A stretch of DNA of 64,000 nt, taken from Pseudoclavibacter endophyticus (GTDB lineage: Bacteria; Actinomycetota; Actinomycetes; Actinomycetales; Microbacteriaceae). This document shows, piece after piece, positions 8,184 to 16,939 of the stretch (position 1 is its first letter; the number at the start of each line of letters is the position of its first letter). Below the pieces are notes generated by a model. That model was not told the origin of the DNA. It ran no database searches and worked only from the letters and a program-made list of their open reading frames with translations. The position numbers and the translations under genes are program-made. The stretch is taken from the NCBI RefSeq assembly GCF_008831085.1, contig NZ_WBJY01000001.1, forward strand, positions 806,001 through 870,000. The letters are read 5' to 3'.

Positions 8184-9161
8184 TTACGCGGCCGCCGCGC
8201 GCGTGAGCTCTTCGACCTCGCTCGGATCGAGCGAGATGCGTGCCGCGTCGAGCAGCATCGGCACCTGCGACGCGTTCCGCGCCGACGCGATCGGCGCGAC
8301 CACGCCGGGCTGGGCGAGCAACCAGGCGAGCGCAACGGCGCCCGGCTCGACCTTGAGGCGACCCGAGATGCCGTCGAGCGCGGCGAGCACGCGCTCGCCG
8401 CGGGGTGTTTCGAGGTACGCGGAGGCCTGCGGGGCGCGGGGCGAGTCGATCTGCACGCCGGGACGGTACTTGCCCGTCAAGAACCCCTTCGCGAGCGAGA
8501 AGTACGGCACGACGCTGAGCCCGAGCTCGCGGTCGAGCGGCAGCAGGTCGGCCTCGATGCCGCGCTCCATGAGGCTGTAGTGGGGCTGGTGCGCGATCGG
8601 ACGGTGGAATCCCTCGCGCTCGGTGATCTCCATCCACTCGCGAAGTCGCTGCGGGGAGTAGTTCGAAATGGCGACGTGACCCACGAGGCCTTCGTCGACG
8701 AGGGAGCTGAACACGCGCACGGTCTCGGTGAGCGGCGTCGCCTCGTCGTCGAAGTGCGCGTAGTACACGTCGATCCGCTCGACGCCGAGCCGGCGCAGCG
8801 AGGCGTCTGCCGCGGCGCGAACGTTGTCGGGGGAGAGCCCGAGGAATTCGGGGTGCTGTGCCACCTTCGTCGCGATGATGAGGTCGTCGGGCGCACGGCC
8901 GCCGGCAAGCCACCTGCCGATCGCCTGCTCCGACTCGCCGCCCGATCGTCCCTCTGCCCAGTGCGGGTAAGAGTCTGCGGTGTCGATGAAGTTGCCTCCG
9001 CCCGCGGTGTAGGCGTCGAGCACCTCGGCGGCCTCGTCGTCGCTGCTCGTCCACCCGAACGGGTTGGTGCCGAGCGCGACGGGGAACACGTCGAGCGCGC
9101 CGCCGAGCGAACGGCGCGGATGGCCGTTGCCGGTTGCAGAGGTATCGAGCGAGGACTTCAT
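8184..9161 (-). CDS. Aldo/keto reductase
   Basis: Protein of 325 residues from ATG 9161, preceded by GAAAGG. The (beta/alpha)8 aldo/keto reductase tetrad is visible: Asp and Tyr in FIDTADSYPHW, Lys in IIATKVAQ and His in YYAHFDD. The C-terminal NADPH-binding region VAPIASARNASQVPMLLDAA is also present. It would reduce aldehydes or ketones with NADPH in the cytoplasm, and the sequence resembles the YajO/Tas-like group. The substrate is unknown. It is divergent from pcrA with 166 nt between the starts. Confidence 0.9.
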   Translation of the reverse strand: MKSSLDTSATGNGHPRRSLGGALDVFPVALGTNPFGWTSSDDEAAEVLDAYTAGGGNFIDTADSYPHWAEGRSGGESEQAIGRWLAGGRAPDDLIIATKVAQHPEFLGLSPDNVRAAADASLRRLGVERIDVYYAHFDDEATPLTETVRVFSSLVDEGLVGHVAISNYSPQRLREWMEITEREGFHRPIAHQPHYSLMERGIEADLLPLDRELGLSVVPYFSLAKGFLTGKYRPGVQIDSPRAPQASAYLETPRGERVLAALDGISGRLKVEPGAVALAWLLAQPGVVAPIASARNASQVPMLLDAARISLDPSEVEELTRAAAA

Positions 9162-9312
9162 ACGATCAGGCGCCTTTCAACGGATGCACGACCGGCGCCA
9201 CGGCGAACGCGCGCCGCATGGAAGTGTAGACGCCACGCGTTGCCACGCTCCTCAACGACGGTGGCGGGCGTCGGGCTGGTCCGGGTCCGTCCATCGTGTC
9301 GGAGGCCGCACC

Positions 9313-9318
9313 TACAAT
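9313..9318 (+). promoter_or_regulatory. -10 box of leaderless pcrA promoter
   Basis: TACAAT (5 of 6 to consensus) ends 9 nt before ATG 9328, so transcription should start at or next to the start codon. No ribosome binding site is visible, which agrees with leaderless translation. Confidence 0.6.
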
Positions 9319-9327
9319 CGACGGACG

Positions 9328-11871
9328 ATGACGCTGCTGCCGCCTGTCCCCGGATTCGATGCCGACACCGCCCGCCCGCCGATCGGCGCGACGCGCCCGA
9401 TGGGCGACCCGTCGGCCGAACCGTTCGGGGAGCGCTCGAGCCTGCTCGACGGGCTCAACCCCCAGCAGCGCGAGGCGGTGACCTACCGGGGGCCTGCGCT
9501 GCTGATCCTCGCCGGTGCCGGTTCGGGCAAAACCCGCGTGCTCACGCACCGCATCGCCGGGCTGCTGGCGGCACGCGAGGCGTGGCCGAGCCAGATCCTC
9601 GCGATCACCTTCACGAACAAGGCGGCGGCCGAGATGCGCGAACGCATCGCCGGCATCGTGGGCCAGGCCTCCGACGGCATGTGGGTGTCGACCTTCCACT
9701 CCGCGTGCGTGCGCATCCTCCGCCGCGAGGCCGAGGCGTTCGGCTTCACCTCGAGCTTCACGATCTACGACTCGGCCGACTCGAAGGCCCTCGTCAGGCG
9801 CATCGTCAAGCAGTCCGAGGCCGATGTGCTCGGGTTCACGGTCGGGGGCGTGCAGTCGCGCATCTCGAAGCTCAAGAACGAGCTCATCGACCCTGACGGC
9901 TTCGCGCGTCAGTCGAACGCGTCAGATCCGCGCGACGCCATGTTCCTCGAGATGTACCGGCGCTATGTGCGCGAGCTGCAGCGCGCCAACGCGTTCGACT
10001 TCGACGACCTCATTGGGCAGACGGTGTGGCTCTTCCGAGCTTTCCCCGACATCGCGGCGAAGTACCAGCGGCGGTTCCGGCACGTCCTGGTCGACGAGTA
10101 TCAAGACACGAACCACGCGCAATACGCGCTCATCCGCGAGCTGACGCGCGGGGTCGAGCCCCAGCACGTCCCAGCCGACACGCGTATGGAGGTCGATGCG
10201 ACCGGAGGCATTCCCGGGGCATCCCTGACGGTCGTCGGCGACTCTGATCAGTCGATCTATGCCTTCCGCGGCGCCGACATCCGGAATATCACCGAGTTCG
10301 AGCGCGATTTCCCGAGCGCGAGGGTGATCATGCTCGAGCAGAACTACCGCTCGACCGGCAACATCCTCGATGCCGCGAACGCGGTCATCCGCAACAACTT
10401 CGACCGGCACGACAAGAAGCTCTGGTCGGCCGACGGGCCTGGCACGAAGATCACGGGCTTCACGGGGTACTCGGGCCACGACGAGGCGCAGTTCGTCGCC
10501 GACGAGATCCACGCCCTGCACGACAGCGGCGTGAGCTTCCGCGACATGGCCGTGTTCTACCGCACGAACGCGCAGACGCGCGCGCTCGAAGAGATCCTGA
10601 TCCGCTCGGCCGTTCCGTACCGGCTCATCGGCGGCACGAAGTTCTACGAGCGCGCCGAGATCAAAGACCTGCTCGCGTACCTCATGACCACCGCGAATCC
10701 CGCAGACGAGCTCTCGACGCGGCGCATCCTCAACTCGCCGAAGCGCGGCCTGGGGCCGGCGACCGAAACGGCGCTGTGGGACTACGCGCAGAAGCACGAC
10801 GTGACCTTTCGTGAGGCGATGCGCCGTGCCTCCGAGCTCGGGTTCGGTCCGAAGGCGACGCGGTCGATCACCGAGCTGGCGAAACTGCTCGACGAGGCTT
10901 CGGCTGCGCTGCAGCCGCAGCCGGGTGGCGGGCCCGGCGCGACGGTCGGCGAGACCGTGCAGCGGCTCGTGCAGGGCTCCGCGTACCTCGAGGCGCTCAT
11001 GAAGACGGGCAACCCGCAAGACGAAGCGCGGGCAGAGAACGTCGAGGAGTTCGTGAACGTCGCGAAGGAGTACGACAAGACGCATCCCGATGGCTCGCTC
11101 GTCGAGTTTCTCACCGAGGTCGCGCTCGTGGCCGCCGCCGACGAGATCGACGACGAGTCGGGCGCCGTTTCACTCATGACGCTCCACACCGCGAAGGGCC
11201 TCGAATACGACGCCGTGTTCATCACGGGCGTCGAAGAGGACCTGCTGCCGCACCGCATCTCTGCGGGCGAGCCCGGCGGGCCGGCCGAGGAACGCCGGCT
11301 GTTTTACGTCGGCATCACTCGGGCGCGCAAGCGCCTCTACCTCACGCTCGCCATGTCGCGTGCGCAATTCGGCGAGACGGCCGTCGCCATGCCGAGCCGG
11401 TTCCTGCAAGAGATCCCCGGCGAGCTGATCGAGTGGCGGCAGTCGCCCGGCGATGTCACGTCGCGCGGAGGCTCGCGGCCACGGGCGCTGAACGCGACTG
11501 GCGCTTGGCAGGGGGGTGACGGCGGTGGCCGCCGGCCGGTCGGCTCGGAGGGCTACGGAACCGCCGGGGGCTACTCGCGCGTGACGATGCGACCGTCGGA
11601 GGCGTCCGGCGGTGCGGCATCCGCCACCCCGACCTCGGGCGCGGCGAGGGGTGCGCCGAAGCGGTCGTGGGGCAACGCCATCACCGGGGCGGTGCGCGAC
11701 AACTCGGGCCTCGTGCTCGAGCGCGGCGACCGCATCCGCCACACCGACTTCGGTGAGGGCACGGTTCGGGCCATCCTCGGCAGCGAGGCAAAGCGCATCG
11801 CCGAGGTCGACTTCGACTCGGCCGGGCGTAAGAAGCTCCTGATCAAGCTCGCGCCGATCGAGAAGGTCTGA
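9328..11871 (+). CDS. pcrA: ATP-dependent 3'-5' DNA helicase PcrA/UvrD
   Basis: Protein of 847 residues. It has all superfamily-1A helicase motifs in order: LNPQQREAV (Q motif), GAGSGKT at about residues 63-69, ITFTNKAAAEM (Ia), VDEYQDTN at about 255 (II), VVGDSDQSIYAFRGAD (III), EQNYRST (IV), SLMTLHTAKGLEYDAVF (V) and FYVGITRARKRL (VI). The C-terminal 150 residues are Gly/Ser-rich and end in a PcrA-type small domain (IRHTDFGEGTVRAILGSEAK). It unwinds DNA in nucleotide-excision and mismatch repair and in clearing replication roadblocks. The frame is open upstream to 9064, but ATG 9328 fits the -10 box and the family N-terminus. Confidence 0.95.
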   Translation: MTLLPPVPGFDADTARPPIGATRPMGDPSAEPFGERSSLLDGLNPQQREAVTYRGPALLILAGAGSGKTRVLTHRIAGLLAAREAWPSQILAITFTNKAAAEMRERIAGIVGQASDGMWVSTFHSACVRILRREAEAFGFTSSFTIYDSADSKALVRRIVKQSEADVLGFTVGGVQSRISKLKNELIDPDGFARQSNASDPRDAMFLEMYRRYVRELQRANAFDFDDLIGQTVWLFRAFPDIAAKYQRRFRHVLVDEYQDTNHAQYALIRELTRGVEPQHVPADTRMEVDATGGIPGASLTVVGDSDQSIYAFRGADIRNITEFERDFPSARVIMLEQNYRSTGNILDAANAVIRNNFDRHDKKLWSADGPGTKITGFTGYSGHDEAQFVADEIHALHDSGVSFRDMAVFYRTNAQTRALEEILIRSAVPYRLIGGTKFYERAEIKDLLAYLMTTANPADELSTRRILNSPKRGLGPATETALWDYAQKHDVTFREAMRRASELGFGPKATRSITELAKLLDEASAALQPQPGGGPGATVGETVQRLVQGSAYLEALMKTGNPQDEARAENVEEFVNVAKEYDKTHPDGSLVEFLTEVALVAAADEIDDESGAVSLMTLHTAKGLEYDAVFITGVEEDLLPHRISAGEPGGPAEERRLFYVGITRARKRLYLTLAMSRAQFGETAVAMPSRFLQEIPGELIEWRQSPGDVTSRGGSRPRALNATGAWQGGDGGGRRPVGSEGYGTAGGYSRVTMRPSEASGGAASATPTSGAARGAPKRSWGNAITGAVRDNSGLVLERGDRIRHTDFGEGTVRAILGSEAKRIAEVDFDSAGRKKLLIKLAPIEKV

Positions 11872-11907
11872 CGCGCCCGCCGCGGGCTCCAGCCGGCCTC
11901 TGCTTAG

Positions 11908-12426
11908 ATGTCGAGCATGCTGATCGCGATGGCCGGGCTGCCAGCTACGGGGAAGAGCTCGCTTGCGTACGCCCTCTCGGATCGGCTCAAGTATCCGGTC
12001 GTCGCCGTCGACTCGATCGAGGCCGCCATGTGGCGTTCGGGCGTCGGCGGCCCCGGACGAGCCGACGTGCCGACGGGGGTCTCGAGCTTCGTCATCGCGG
12101 AGGCGATCGCGAGCGACGTGCTGCGCCTCGGGATCGGGGTCATCGTCGACGCCGTCAACGACTCGAATGTCGCCCGCCAGCAATGGGTCGACCTCGCGGC
12201 GCGCAAGGGCGTGGCGCTGCGCTTCATCGAGGTCATCTGCTCCGATCCCGAGCTCCATCGCTACCGCCTCGAGACGCGGGTGCGCGACCTCGAGGGGTAC
12301 CGCGAGCCGACGTGGCTCGACGTCGTGAACCGGCGCTACGAACCGTTCACGACGCCGCACCTGACGGTCGACTCTGCGTACCCGATCGACCCCGACGCGG
12401 TCATGGCGGCGATGCTGAACGGCTGA
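11908..12426 (+). CDS. P-loop ATPase, kinase-like (AAA_33 type)
   Basis: Protein of 172 residues with a Walker A motif at the N-terminus (GLPATGKSS) and a zeta-toxin/AAA_33-like fold: VVAVDSIEAAMW, GVIVDAVNDSNVARQQWVDLAARKG and an Arg-rich lid (HRYRLETRVRDLEG). Such proteins phosphorylate small molecules or act as predicted kinases. The substrate cannot be named. ATG 11908 opens the frame; ATG 11917 is an alternative, with TTAGAT 7 nt upstream as a possible leaderless -10 box. No antitoxin-like partner is next to it. Confidence 0.78.
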   Translation: MSSMLIAMAGLPATGKSSLAYALSDRLKYPVVAVDSIEAAMWRSGVGGPGRADVPTGVSSFVIAEAIASDVLRLGIGVIVDAVNDSNVARQQWVDLAARKGVALRFIEVICSDPELHRYRLETRVRDLEGYREPTWLDVVNRRYEPFTTPHLTVDSAYPIDPDAVMAAMLNG

Positions 12427-12475
12427 GCGACGCACACCGCGGTGGCCGACGCGAGGGGCGCGCTGACGCGGCCCG

Positions 12476-13963
12476 TCACTCCTGACTGCGAAGGTCGTTG
12501 ACCGCCGGCCCTTCGATGCGCCGTCCGTCGAAGCGGAAACGCGACCCGTGCAGCGGGCAATCCCAGCTCCGCTCTGCGTCGTTCCACGCGAGGGCACCGC
12601 CGAGGTGAGGACAGACGGCAGAAACACGATGGAGCTCGCCGTCGACACGACAGACGCCGACGATCGCGCCGCCGCGACGACCGACATCGCCCGCTCCCTC
12701 GTCGCGTGGCTCCGGGGCGGGGCGCGAGAGTGCCCGTGAGTAACCACCGATCGTATGGCCGCCGGTCGAGGCGGCGAGTCGCGTCAATCCCGCGACCGCA
12801 CTCGTCGTCGTCCGGCGGTCGTACAGCGGAGGCGCCCACGACGGCGGCTCGCTGCCGAGCACTGCGGCGCTCAGCGCCATCGCCGCAGCGGGCCCATTGG
12901 TGAGCCCCCACTTGTTGAATCCCGTTGCGACGAGCAGACGCGGCAGGTCGGGTCGGATCGGCCCGACGATGGGTGCCCCGTCGGTGGAGCGGTAGTCCTG
13001 CGCCGCCCATCGGTGTACACGGCGCGTCACGTCGAAGGTGCGTCGAACCCAGGCATCCAGGCGATCTGCGTACTCGTGCGGCGGGCGGCCCCGACCGGTC
13101 ACGTGACCGAATCCACTCACCACAAGAAGCTCCTCGTCGCCCACGCGAGCGGCGCGAGACGAGCGCACGGGGTGTTCGACGGAAATCGAGAGCGTCTGCG
13201 GGGGCGTGCGCATGGCGTACGCCGCCGCGTGCGAACGACTCGGCTCGATCCGACTGAAGTGCAGACCGCGGTCGAGAATCGGCGCACCCGTCGCCAGCAC
13301 CACGTGCCCCGCCCAGACCGATCCGGCGTCCGTCACCACCTCGAGCGGGTCGTCACCGGCCGCGTTGCGAACATCGCGCACGCGACAGTCGGCGACCACC
13401 GTGGCGCCATCCCGGCGCAGCGCCGCCACGGCCGCGTCGCAGAATGCCGTCGGATCGAGTTGCGCCTGCCGGTCGAGACGAATGACGCGAGAGGTCGGGA
13501 ACGGGAGGTCGGTCGATTCGCCGTCGACCACCGTGAGCCCGGAGCGGCGCAACGCGGCGAGCTCCGCGCCGAGCCGCTCGGCGCCGGCCGAGGTCGTCGC
13601 GTAGGTGCACGCGGGTCGCTCGTCGAACGGGACGCCGAGGCGGCGGCAACGATCGAGGAGCCACGTCATGCCGGCCACGTTGGCGGCGAGATAGGCGTCG
13701 GCGACCTCGGCTGAGCAGCTGCCCTCGATGCGTGAGACGGCGGTCTGCTGCAGCACGGTGACTTTCGCCGTCGACAGCCCCGTCGTGAGACCACCGGGCC
13801 GGCCGGCGTCGATGAGGACGACGCGCTGGCCGGCCTCGACGAGGCGCGCCGCGGTCGCGATCCCCGTGACGCCCGCCCCGACCACGACCGTGTCCACGTG
13901 CGAGCCGAGGGGGAGGGGATCGGTCTCGATCGGCGCCCGATCCGCGAGCCAGAGCGACGTCAC
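12476..13963 (-). CDS. FAD-dependent oxidoreductase with C-terminal Rieske [2Fe-2S] domain
   Basis: Protein of 495 residues from GTG 13963 (AGGAG 8 nt upstream). Residues 20-400 form a DAO-type FAD fold: the dinucleotide-binding VVVGAGVTGIATAARLVEAG, GGLTTGLSTAKVTVLQQTAV, and the C-terminal GWGLTNGPAA-like motif NKWGLTNGPAAAMALSAAVL. The last 50 residues are a Rieske centre, with CPHLGG at about residue 450 and CPLHGSRF at about 469 (2 Cys + 2 His). This YurR/YhfW-like architecture is known; its electron donor or acceptor is usually not. A 26-codon reading frame overlaps its start by 4 nt and may couple translation. Confidence 0.87.
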   Translation of the reverse strand: MTSLWLADRAPIETDPLPLGSHVDTVVVGAGVTGIATAARLVEAGQRVVLIDAGRPGGLTTGLSTAKVTVLQQTAVSRIEGSCSAEVADAYLAANVAGMTWLLDRCRRLGVPFDERPACTYATTSAGAERLGAELAALRRSGLTVVDGESTDLPFPTSRVIRLDRQAQLDPTAFCDAAVAALRRDGATVVADCRVRDVRNAAGDDPLEVVTDAGSVWAGHVVLATGAPILDRGLHFSRIEPSRSHAAAYAMRTPPQTLSISVEHPVRSSRAARVGDEELLVVSGFGHVTGRGRPPHEYADRLDAWVRRTFDVTRRVHRWAAQDYRSTDGAPIVGPIRPDLPRLLVATGFNKWGLTNGPAAAMALSAAVLGSEPPSWAPPLYDRRTTTSAVAGLTRLAASTGGHTIGGYSRALSRPAPEPRDEGAGDVGRRGGAIVGVCRVDGELHRVSAVCPHLGGALAWNDAERSWDCPLHGSRFRFDGRRIEGPAVNDLRSQE

Positions 13964-14040
13964 GTCGTCACTCCTCGTTTGGCCGGCACGGCCGCGACCT
14001 CGCGCGTGAGTGATGTCTGCTCGGGGGCGTTGACGGTCAT
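13960..14040 (-). CDS. Small ORF coupled to the FAD-Rieske gene (26 aa)
   Basis: ATG 14040, preceded by AGGG at 8 nt, opens a 26-residue frame (MTVNAPEQTSLTREVAAVPA, then KRGVTT). Its TGA overlaps the GTG start of the FAD-Rieske gene in the GTGA arrangement typical of translational coupling. Third codon positions are mostly G or C. I recognise no family. It may be a leader peptide or merely a chance frame. Confidence 0.35.
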   Translation of the reverse strand: MTVNAPEQTSLTREVAAVPAKRGVTT

Positions 14041-14250
14041 GACGGTGCCCTCACTTCATCGTCGAGCGTCGTCTCCGACCCGCCCCCAGCACGGGCGCGG
14101 CAGACGGAGTGCGGCTGGTGCCGCGGCCGGGAAATTTCCACGGCGCGTCGCGCGTCTGATGCACTCAGAATGCCACTCTTCCGGGGGGTGACGCTGAGAA
14201 CGCGCTTGTCGCCGTACCCGGAGCCGCTCCCTCAGCCCGGGACCGCGTTG
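14041..14250. other. Intergenic stretch without a recognised gene
   Basis: Part of a 673-nt gap between the FAD-Rieske start and sucC. Apart from the small frames listed separately I see only a 10-bp palindrome GGAAATTTCC at 14130-14139 and no convincing promoter, RNA or terminator. Confidence 0.4.
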
Positions 14251-14457
14251 ATGAGGGCTGCCGACCGCAGAAGCACTGGCCAGGACGACGCTGAGCATCG
14301 CGCCGACGACGAGCAGGTCGAAGAGGTCCCGGCCGGTGGCGCGGGCGCCGACGCTAGCTCCGCGGAAACCGTGGAGGTCGACCCCGACGACGAGGCGTCG
14401 CCCCCGGAGCCCTCGCCGTTGAACGACATTCCCGGCGTCGATCCGCGCCAGGATTGA
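14251..14457 (+). CDS. Small acidic hypothetical protein
   Basis: A 68-residue frame from ATG 14251. It is strongly acidic (DDAEHRADDEQVEEVP, VEVDPDDEASPPEPSPLNDI), Pro-rich at its C-terminus and has coding-like third positions. No ribosome binding site decides the start, and the frame is open up to 14170. No family recognised. It lies 180 nt upstream of sucC on the same strand. Confidence 0.4.
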   Translation: MRAADRRSTGQDDAEHRADDEQVEEVPAGGAGADASSAETVEVDPDDEASPPEPSPLNDIPGVDPRQD

Positions 14458-14636
14458 CCCGACGCGAGCGGGCTACCGCGGCGGGCTAGGCTTTGCGATT
14501 GGATGCGTCGCGCTGCCCACGTGCGCGCTCGCGCGCAGGTGCCGATGCTCCGTGCCCGAACAACAGCAGTGTTCGGTCGGCGTTGCATCGACCGGGCAAA
14601 CGAACGCGGCCTGTCGGGCCGTGGATGGGATGAAAC

Positions 14637-15806
14637 GTGGATCTCTTTGAGTACCAGGCGCGCGACATGTTCGAAGCGCACGGTGTTCCGGTCCTGCAGG
14701 GACTCGTCGCAACGACGCCCGAGGAGGCCCGCGCGGCCGCCGAGAAGATCGGCGGCGTGACGGTCGTCAAGGCGCAGGTGAAGGTTGGCGGCCGCGGCAA
14801 GGCCGGCGGCGTGAAGGTCGTCAAGTCGCCGGATGAGGCCTTCGAGGCGGCGTCGGCGATCCTCGGCATGGACATCAAGGGCCACACTGTCGAGAAGGTG
14901 ATGATCGCGCAGGGTGCGAGCATCGCCCAGGAGTACTACTTCTCGGTGCTGCTCGACCGCGCGAACCGCTCGTACCTGGCCATGTGCTCGGTCGAGGGCG
15001 GCGTCGAGATCGAGCAGCTCGCCGTCGAGAAGCCGGAGGCGCTCGCTCGGGTCGAGGTCGACCCCCTCATTGGCATCGACGAGGCCGCGGCGAGCGAGAT
15101 CGTCGCCGCGGCGAACTTCCCCGCCGAGATCGGCGAGAAGGTCGTGCCCGTGCTGCAGAAGCTCTTCGACGTGTACCGCGACGAAGACGCCACGCTCGTC
15201 GAGGTGAACCCGCTCGTCCTGACCGAGCAGGGCGACATCATCGCGCTCGACGGCAAGGTCACGCTCGACGACAACGCGGAGTTCCGTCACGAGAATCGCC
15301 AGGCCCTCGCCGAGGCGGCTGGTGGCCTCGACCCTCTCGAGGTCAAGGCCAAGGAGAACGACCTCAACTACGTGAAGCTCGACGGCTCGGTCGGCATCAT
15401 CGGCAACGGCGCCGGCCTCGTTATGTCGACGCTTGACGTCGTCGCCGGGGCGGGCGAGAAGCACGGCGGCCAGAAGCCCGCCAACTTCCTCGACATCGGC
15501 GGCGGCGCCTCGGCGGAGGTCATGGCCGCCGGCCTCGACGTCATCCTGGGCGACGAGCAGGTCAAGAGCGTCTTCGTCAACGTCTTCGGCGGCATCACGG
15601 CGTGCGACGCCGTCGCCAACGGCATCGTCGGCGCACTCACGACGCTCGGCGACACGGCGACCAAGCCGCTCGTGGTGCGCATCGACGGCAACAACGTCGA
15701 CGAGGGCCGCCGCATCCTCGCCGAGTACAACCATCCCCTCGTGACGGTCGTGCCGACGATGGACGAGGCCGCCGACAAGGCCGCCGAGCTCGCGGCCGCC
15801 GAGTAG
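14637..15806 (+). CDS. sucC: Succinyl-CoA synthetase (ADP-forming) beta subunit
   Basis: Protein of 389 residues from GTG 14637. It starts [20 protein letters not shown], the standard SucC N-terminus, and has the ATP-grasp features [38 protein letters not shown] and the C-terminal CoA-ligase part [18 protein letters not shown] and [20 protein letters not shown]. With SucD it interconverts succinyl-CoA + ADP + phosphate and succinate + CoA + ATP in the TCA cycle. Length and motifs are normal. sucD follows after 38 nt, so the two form an operon. Confidence 0.97.
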   Translation: MDLFEYQARDMFEAHGVPVLQGLVATTPEEARAAAEKIGGVTVVKAQVKVGGRGKAGGVKVVKSPDEAFEAASAILGMDIKGHTVEKVMIAQGASIAQEYYFSVLLDRANRSYLAMCSVEGGVEIEQLAVEKPEALARVEVDPLIGIDEAAASEIVAAANFPAEIGEKVVPVLQKLFDVYRDEDATLVEVNPLVLTEQGDIIALDGKVTLDDNAEFRHENRQALAEAAGGLDPLEVKAKENDLNYVKLDGSVGIIGNGAGLVMSTLDVVAGAGEKHGGQKPANFLDIGGGASAEVMAAGLDVILGDEQVKSVFVNVFGGITACDAVANGIVGALTTLGDTATKPLVVRIDGNNVDEGRRILAEYNHPLVTVVPTMDEAADKAAELAAAE

Positions 15807-15844
15807 TCAGCCCGGAACGACAAGAGAAAGCACAGGACGAAACC

Positions 15845-16729
15845 ATGTCGATCTTCCTCGACGAGAATTCCACGATCATCGTTCAGGGCATCACGGGCTC
15901 CGAGGGTTCGAAGCACGCGACGCGCATGCTCGCGGCGGGCGCCAACGTCGTCGGTGGCACCAACCCGCGCAAGGCCGGCCAGACCGTCACGCTGAACGAC
16001 ACCGAGCTGCCGATCTTCGGCACCGTCGCCGAGGCCATGGAGGCCACTAGCGCCAACGTCACGGTCATCTTCGTGCCTCCGGCATTCGCGAAGGGCGCGA
16101 TCATCGAGGCCGTCGACGCGGGCATCGAGCTCGCCGTCGTCATCACCGAGGGCATCCCGGTCAAGGACAGCTCCGAGGCGTGGGCGCATGCCCAGAAGAT
16201 CGGCGGCACCCGCATCATCGGCCCGAACTGCCCCGGCATCATCACGCCCGACGTTTCGCTCGCCGGTATCACGCCCGCCAACATCACGGGCTCCGGGCCC
16301 ATCGGCCTCGTGTCGAAGTCGGGCACGCTGACCTACCAGATGATGTACGAGCTGCGCGAGATCGGCATCTCGACGGCGATCGGCATCGGCGGCGACCCGG
16401 TCATCGGCACGACCCACATCGACGCGCTCGAGGCGTTCGAGGCCGACCCTGCGACCAAGGCGATCGTCATGATCGGCGAGATCGGCGGCGACGCCGAGGA
16501 GCGTGCGGCCGAGTTCATCAAGGCCAACGTGACGAAGCCCGTCGTCGGCTATGTCGCCGGCTTCACGGCGCCCGAGGGGAAGACGATGGGGCACGCGGGC
16601 GCCATCGTCACCGGCTCGGCCGGCACCGCCGCCGCAAAGAAGGAGGCCCTCGAGGCCGCCGGCGTTCGCGTGGGCACGACGCCGACCGAGACGGCCAACA
16701 TCATGAAGGAGATCGTCGCGGGGCTCTAG
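15845..16729 (+). CDS. sucD: Succinyl-CoA synthetase alpha subunit
   Basis: Protein of 294 residues from ATG 15845. The CoA-binding Rossmann part ([30 protein letters not shown]), [10 protein letters not shown], and the phospho-histidine region [20 protein letters not shown] are all conserved; the active-site His is in KTMGHAGAI. It carries the phosphohistidine intermediate of the SucCD enzyme. A 20-bp hairpin at 16795-16847 closes the operon. Confidence 0.97.
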   Translation: MSIFLDENSTIIVQGITGSEGSKHATRMLAAGANVVGGTNPRKAGQTVTLNDTELPIFGTVAEAMEATSANVTVIFVPPAFAKGAIIEAVDAGIELAVVITEGIPVKDSSEAWAHAQKIGGTRIIGPNCPGIITPDVSLAGITPANITGSGPIGLVSKSGTLTYQMMYELREIGISTAIGIGGDPVIGTTHIDALEAFEADPATKAIVMIGEIGGDAEERAAEFIKANVTKPVVGYVAGFTAPEGKTMGHAGAIVTGSAGTAAAKKEALEAAGVRVGTTPTETANIMKEIVAGL

Positions 16730-16794
16730 CCCGCCGCGGCCATTTCCGCACCCGGCCGCCCGCCCGCCTCGTGCGATGCCGGGTGACCGCTCTC

Positions 16795-16847
16795 AGTGGC
16801 TATTGCACAGCCGACTCGCCATGCGGCTCGGCTGTGCAATAGCCACT
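16795..16847. terminator. 20-bp perfect inverted repeat after sucD
   Basis: AGTGGCTATTGCACAGCCGA (16795-16814) pairs perfectly with 16828-16847 around a 13-nt loop. It lies 65 nt after the sucD stop. The arms are AT-richer than the surroundings and share the core GCAATAG with the hairpin at 47187-47222. A terminator is likely; a repeated intergenic palindrome family is also possible. Confidence 0.65.
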
Positions 16848-16924
16848 CGAATCTGTCGCGATGCGCCGCGCCCGCGAGTGGTCAACGCACGGAGCGGCGA
16901 GAGTCGCTCGTCTCGCGCCGGGGT

Positions 16925-16930
16925 TACGCT
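16925..16930 (+). promoter_or_regulatory. -10 box of probable leaderless promoter (DUF6350 gene)
   Basis: TACGCT ends 9 nt before ATG 16940, the same spacing as at pcrA. A GGAGG only 3 nt from the ATG is too close to be a normal ribosome binding site. Confidence 0.45.
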
Positions 16931-16939
16931 CGGAGGCGC

